Shown: in pieces, positions 60,793 through 64,000 of the stretch
How the letters are laid out: each line of letters begins with the position of its first letter
How positions within the stretch are numbered: the stretch's first letter is position 1
Assembly: GCF_014897585.1 (NCBI RefSeq)
Contig: NZ_JABUXW010000012.1
Location: forward strand, 1 to 64,000
Source of the DNA: Brachybacterium tyrofermentans
GTDB taxonomy: Bacteria > Actinomycetota > Actinomycetes > Actinomycetales > Dermabacteraceae
Direction of reading: 5' to 3'
Length of the DNA stretch: 64,000 nucleotides
Notes under the pieces: generated by a model
Told to the model about the DNA's origin: nothing
The model's database searches: none
What the model saw: the letters and a program-made list of their open reading frames with translations, nothing else
Program-made: the position numbers and the translations under genes

Positions 60793-62109
60793 TCAGTGGA
60801 ACTGGGCGGTCTCGGTGGAGCCGGCGAGGGCGAGGGTGCTGCTGCTCGGGTTCAGCGCGGTGGAGACCCGGTCGAAGTACCCCGTGCCCACCTCGGCCTG
60901 GTGGCGATGGGCGGTGAAACCGGAGGCCGCAGAGGCGAACTCCGCCTCCTGCAGTTCGACGAACGCGGACATCTGGCTCGTCTCGTACCCGCTGGCCAGC
61001 TCGAACATCGCGTGGTTGAGCGAGTGGAAGCCGGCCAGGGTGATGAACTGGAAGGCGTACCCCATGGCGGCCAGCTCGCGCTGGAAGCGCGCGATCTGGG
61101 CGTCGTCGAGGTGGCGCTTCCAGTTGAAGCTCGGCGAGCAGTTGTAGGCGAGCTTCTGGTTCGGGAAGTCGCGGTGGATGCGCTCGGCGAAGGTGCGGGC
61201 CAGCTCGAGATCCGGCTCCGCGGACTCGACCCACAGCAGATCCGCGTACTCCGCATAGGCCAGGCCGCGGGAGATCACCGCATCGATGCCCGGACGCACC
61301 TCGTAGAAGCCCTCCGCGGTGCGCTCCCCGGTGAGGAACTCCCGGTCCCGCTCGTCGACGTCGCTGGTCAGCAGGGTCGCCGCGAGGGCGTCGGTGCGGG
61401 CGATGATCACCGTGGGTGTTCCTGCCACGTCGGCCGCGAGCCGGGCCGCCCCGAGGGTGCGCACGTGATGGGAGGTGGGGACCAGGACCTTGCCGCCCAT
61501 GTGGCCGCATTTCTTCTCGCTGGCCAGCTGGTCCTCCCAGTGCACGCCGGCGGCTCCCGCCTCGATCATCGAGAGCATGAGCTCGTAGGCGTTCAGGGGT
61601 CCGCCGAAGCCTGCCTCCGCATCCGCGACGATCGGTGCGGTCCAGTCCCGGCTCGTGGCGCCGGTCTCCGCGTGCTCGATCTGGGCCGCCCGGAGCAGGG
61701 CGCTGTTGATCCGGCGCACGACGGCGGGGACGGAGTTGACCGGGTAGAGGGACTGGTCCGGGTAGGTCTTCCCGGAGAGGTTCGCATCGGCCGCGACCTG
61801 CCAGCCGGAGAGGTAGATGGCCTTCAGCCCCGCCCGCACCTGCTGCACGGCCTGGTTCCCGGTGAGGGCACCCAGGGCGCGCACCCAGCTGCCGGGGTCC
61901 TCCGTGTTCTGCTGGACGAGATCCCACAGCGACTCCGCGCCGCGGCGGGCCAGGGTGTGCTCCTCACGGACCGGGCCGGCGAGGGCGACGACGTCCTCCG
62001 CGGTGTGGTCGCGGCGCACATCGCGCCACCGGGGGTCGAGATCCCACTCGGCGGCGAGTTCGGCGGCGGTGATGCTCTGGTCACCGGTGCGGCGGGTGAA
62101 CTGCTCCAT
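60793..62109 (-). CDS. aceA: Isocitrate lyase
   Basis: A 438-residue enzyme splitting isocitrate into glyoxylate and succinate. Conserved blocks: [25 protein letters not shown] near 90, [16 protein letters not shown] near 148, the active-site [15 protein letters not shown] loop near 189 with its catalytic cysteine, and [13 protein letters not shown] near 315. The start ATG at 62109 is preceded by GAGGAG; the very long frame upstream is a shadow of the regulator gene. It is transcribed before aceB and divergently from the RamB-like regulator gene. Together they let the cell grow on acetyl-CoA-yielding substrates, including those from inositol. Confidence 0.96.
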   Translation of the reverse strand: MEQFTRRTGDQSITAAELAAEWDLDPRWRDVRRDHTAEDVVALAGPVREEHTLARRGAESLWDLVQQNTEDPGSWVRALGALTGNQAVQQVRAGLKAIYLSGWQVAADANLSGKTYPDQSLYPVNSVPAVVRRINSALLRAAQIEHAETGATSRDWTAPIVADAEAGFGGPLNAYELMLSMIEAGAAGVHWEDQLASEKKCGHMGGKVLVPTSHHVRTLGAARLAADVAGTPTVIIARTDALAATLLTSDVDERDREFLTGERTAEGFYEVRPGIDAVISRGLAYAEYADLLWVESAEPDLELARTFAERIHRDFPNQKLAYNCSPSFNWKRHLDDAQIARFQRELAAMGYAFQFITLAGFHSLNHAMFELASGYETSQMSAFVELQEAEFASAASGFTAHRHQAEVGTGYFDRVSTALNPSSSTLALAGSTETAQFH

Positions 62110-62224
62110 GGTGGACTCCTCTGCTGCTCCACGTCCGACCGAAAGGGTCGAGCGATCCCGGCGAACTTCGTCGGGTCCTCCCACTCTGGAGGCTCGATTC
62201 CCCGAGCCGAAGGGGCCGAGTGGA

Positions 62225-62263
62225 AGAACTTCTGCCATATTTCTGGCACGGAGAACTTCCGGC
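62225..62263. promoter_or_regulatory. Two AGAACTTC repeats, candidate RamB-type operators
   Basis: AGAACTTCTGCCA (62225-62237) and AGAACTTCCGGC (62252-62263) lie 27 bases apart between aceA and its divergent regulator gene, with a third weaker GAACTTC at 62163. They resemble the AGAACTTTGCAAA-type RamB site known from corynebacteria in the left half only. They begin 56 bases before the regulator start, so both promoters could be covered. Confidence 0.45.
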
Positions 62264-62280
62264 GTGGCATCCTTTCCGCC

Positions 62281-63765
62281 ATGGCACACGACGACGTGGA
62301 TCCCGACGACTCCTCCGATCGCCTCACCATCGGCCGCCGCATCCGCGCCCGGCGGCTCGAGCGGGGCCTGTCCCTGCGCGAGCTCGCCGAGGCGCTCGAG
62401 CGGGCCCCCTCGCAGCTCTCCGTCATCGAGAACGGACGGCGCGAGCTGCGGCTCGGGGAGCTGCGGCGCATCGCCCGCGTGCTCGGGGTCGAGGTGGAGG
62501 ACCTGCTGCGGCAGGAGGCCCCCTCCCGTCGGGCCGCCCTGGAGATCTCGCTCGAGAAGGCGCAGGCCGGCGCGCTGTACCAGGGGCTGGACCTGCCGGA
62601 CCTCCCCGTGCGCCGCTCGCTGAGCGATGCCGCGATCGAGACGATCCTGCGCCTGCACGACGAGCTCGAGCACCTGCATCGCGAGCGCGCCGCGACCCCC
62701 GAGGAGGCACGACGCGTGAACGGGCAGCTGCGCGAGGAGCAGTCGCGCTCGGGCAACTACTACCCCGAGCTCGAGGCGACCGCGCGGGACCTGCTGGCGC
62801 GGATCGACCATCGCGGCGGCCCGCTCTCGCACCGCAAGGTCTCGCTGCTGGCTGCGGAGCTGGGCTTCAGCCTGCACTCGGTGGGCGACCTGCCGCACTC
62901 CACCCGCAGCATCACCGATGCCGAGAACATGCGCATCTACCTGCCCCTCGAGCGCAGCGCCACCGACCCGCGCACCACGGTGCTGCAGGCGATCGCCGCC
63001 CATGTGCTCGGCGAGGAGGAGCCTGCCGACTACGGCGAACTGCTGCGACAACGCGTCGAGGTCAACTACCTGGCCAGCGCCATGCTGCTGCCGGAGGCGG
63101 GGGCCGTGGACTTCCTGCGCTCCGCGAAGGCCCAGCGCGAGCTGTCCGTGGAGGACCTGCGCGATGAGTTCTCCGTGAGCTACGAGATCGCGGCCCACCG
63201 CTTCACGAACCTCGTCACCCGCCATCTCGAGCTGCCCGTGCACTTCCTGAAGACCCACTTCAGCGGCGCGATCGTCAAGGCCTACCAGAACGACGCGGTG
63301 CGCTTCCCGACGGATGCGCTGGGCGCGGTGGAGGGGCAGCTGGTGTGCCGCTGGTGGAGCGCGCGCCAGGTCTTCCAGAGCGAGGACCGCATGAGCCCGT
63401 ACTGCCAGTACACCGACAAGCCCGGCGGCACCTACTGGTGCACCTCCCACATCGAGCCCGGCCCCGGCGGCGAGTTCTCCATCTCGGTGGGCACCCGCTT
63501 CGAGCACACCCGCTGGTTCCGGGGCCGCGAGACCACCCGTCGGTTCGCGTCCTCGTGCCCCGACCAGGAGTGCTGCCGCGAGCCCGAGCCGGCTGCCGAG
63601 GATCGTTGGCAGGGCAGCGTGTGGCCGGTGGCGCGCCTGCACGCCTCCCTGCTCGCCGCGATGCCCTCGGGCACCTTCACGGGGGTGGACCGGGTCGCGA
63701 TGCTCGAGTTCCTGGACCGGCATTCCCCGCAGCAGGGGCCGATGACCGGGATGCCCCAGCCCTGA
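62281..63765 (+). CDS. RamB/ScfR-type short-chain-acyl transcriptional regulator
   Basis: A 494-residue regulator. An Xre-type helix-turn-helix (about 15-68, [53 protein letters not shown]) is followed by a helical linker, an ImmA/IrrE-like domain (about 175-290, including [14 protein letters not shown]) and a ScfR C-terminal domain. The last has two cysteine pairs ([17 protein letters not shown] near 380 and SCPDQECC near 424), possibly a metal site. RamB proteins control glyoxylate-shunt and acetate genes, and this gene is divergent from aceA. The start ATG at 62281 lies 4 bases after the site-bearing region; the long upstream frame is not coding. Confidence 0.85.
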   Translation: MAHDDVDPDDSSDRLTIGRRIRARRLERGLSLRELAEALERAPSQLSVIENGRRELRLGELRRIARVLGVEVEDLLRQEAPSRRAALEISLEKAQAGALYQGLDLPDLPVRRSLSDAAIETILRLHDELEHLHRERAATPEEARRVNGQLREEQSRSGNYYPELEATARDLLARIDHRGGPLSHRKVSLLAAELGFSLHSVGDLPHSTRSITDAENMRIYLPLERSATDPRTTVLQAIAAHVLGEEEPADYGELLRQRVEVNYLASAMLLPEAGAVDFLRSAKAQRELSVEDLRDEFSVSYEIAAHRFTNLVTRHLELPVHFLKTHFSGAIVKAYQNDAVRFPTDALGAVEGQLVCRWWSARQVFQSEDRMSPYCQYTDKPGGTYWCTSHIEPGPGGEFSISVGTRFEHTRWFRGRETTRRFASSCPDQECCREPEPAAEDRWQGSVWPVARLHASLLAAMPSGTFTGVDRVAMLEFLDRHSPQQGPMTGMPQP

Positions 63766-63803
63766 GGCGATACGACGTCCCCTCTCGTCCTCTTCGGCCA
63801 CAC

Positions 63804-63821
63804 GACCAGAAAATGCTGGTC
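63804..63821. terminator. Weak hairpin after the RamB-like gene
   Basis: GACCAG (63804-63809) and CTGGTC (63816-63821) with a 6-base AAAATG loop, 39 bases past the stop codon. The stem is short and there is no T-tract. Confidence 0.35.
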
Positions 63822-63944
63822 AGAGGCAGATCACGATCACGTGGTCATTACCGTCGGGCAACTGGATCGGCGCTCCGCACAGGCGGACACTGGCGATACG
63901 GCCGATGCCGCCGTGGCACCGACCGGGCCACGAAAGAGGTTGCC

Positions 63945-64000
63945 ATGAAACGCGTGCTCTCCGTGCTCGCCAGTCTTGTGCTCTTCGTCGGTCTGGGACT
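63945..64000 (+). CDS. N-terminus of an exported protein, cut by the window edge
   Basis: Only 18 codons are present: ATG at 63945, preceded by AAAGAGG 5 bases upstream. They encode a short basic start (MKR) and a hydrophobic run (VLSVLASLVLFVGLGL) that reads as a signal peptide or lipoprotein leader. The product cannot be known from this part. Confidence 0.6.
   Translation, partial: MKRVLSVLASLVLFVGLG

Noticed and set aside
60793..63801. 1,002-codon minus-strand frame containing isocitrate lyase
   Set aside because: The N-terminal 560 codons are antisense to the regulator gene; the enzyme starts at the ATG at 62109 with its own ribosome site.

Overview
This window is high-GC (roughly 70 %) actinobacterial chromosome with tightly packed genes, many ATGA stop/start overlaps, frequent GTG starts and one clear TTG start. 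The RamB/ScfR-type regulator beside the glyoxylate-shunt genes, the PdxR-PdxST vitamin B6 module and the codon bias fit the Micrococcales. A Brachybacterium-like (Dermabacteraceae) host is my best guess, but it is an inference from style and gene content. I see no rRNA, tRNA, CRISPR array, insertion sequence or phage gene.

Most of the window is an island for catabolism of sugar acids and polyols. (1) 0.4-9.1 kb: an inositol-type cluster with an IolT-like transporter divergent from iolD, iolA, an iolE-like gene, iolH and a Gfo/Idh oxidoreductase. (2) 9.1-14.5 kb: a peptide/nickel-type ABC importer operon (ATPase, binding protein, two permeases). (3) 14.7-20.4 kb: two small membrane proteins, a fused four-carbon-acid sugar kinase/dehydrogenase, a GntP permease and a 3-hydroxyacyl-CoA-dehydrogenase-like enzyme. 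(4) 21-23 kb: an unusual Nramp-family transporter and a small membrane protein. (5) 23.1-27.7 kb: L-rhamnonate dehydratase, an FAH-family diketo-acid hydrolase, a zinc alcohol dehydrogenase and an SDR. Together these look like the non-phosphorylating deoxy-sugar-acid route to pyruvate plus lactate. (6) 28-34 kb: a TctABC tripartite carboxylate transporter, a LysR regulator and an MFS permease. (7) 34.4-40.6 kb: a five-gene oxidoreductase operon (TIM barrel, SDR, FMN-dependent 2-hydroxyacid dehydrogenase, D-2-hydroxyacid dehydrogenase, SDR) preceded by a GntR/FCD regulator.

(8) 40.8-47.8 kb is the most striking part: a TIM-barrel protein, an ApnO-like PGDH_C protein, a GntP permease, a DhaK-DhaL kinase, an RpiB-type isomerase and a TPI-type isomerase, all on one strand. 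This is the gene set expected for D-apionate -> 3-oxo-isoapionate -> L-erythrulose -> L-erythrulose 1-phosphate -> D-erythrulose 4-phosphate -> D-erythrose 4-phosphate. (9) 48-54.5 kb: an unknown membrane protein, a second GntR/FCD regulator, two Gfo/Idh oxidoreductases, a VOC protein, a hexapeptide acetyltransferase and a nucleoside-symporter-like MFS protein.

The right end is more housekeeping in nature: MFS-pdxR divergent from pdxST (54.5-59 kb), malate synthase and isocitrate lyase with their RamB-like regulator (59-63.8 kb), and the first codons of an exported protein at the edge.

An ATCCTATAGGAT-like palindrome recurs in front of about nine units across 2-50 kb and probably ties much of the island into one regulon. 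A different 24-bp palindrome covers the promoter of the apionate-type operon. Long GC hairpins mark many operon ends, and two of them are near-copies of one another in convergent gaps.
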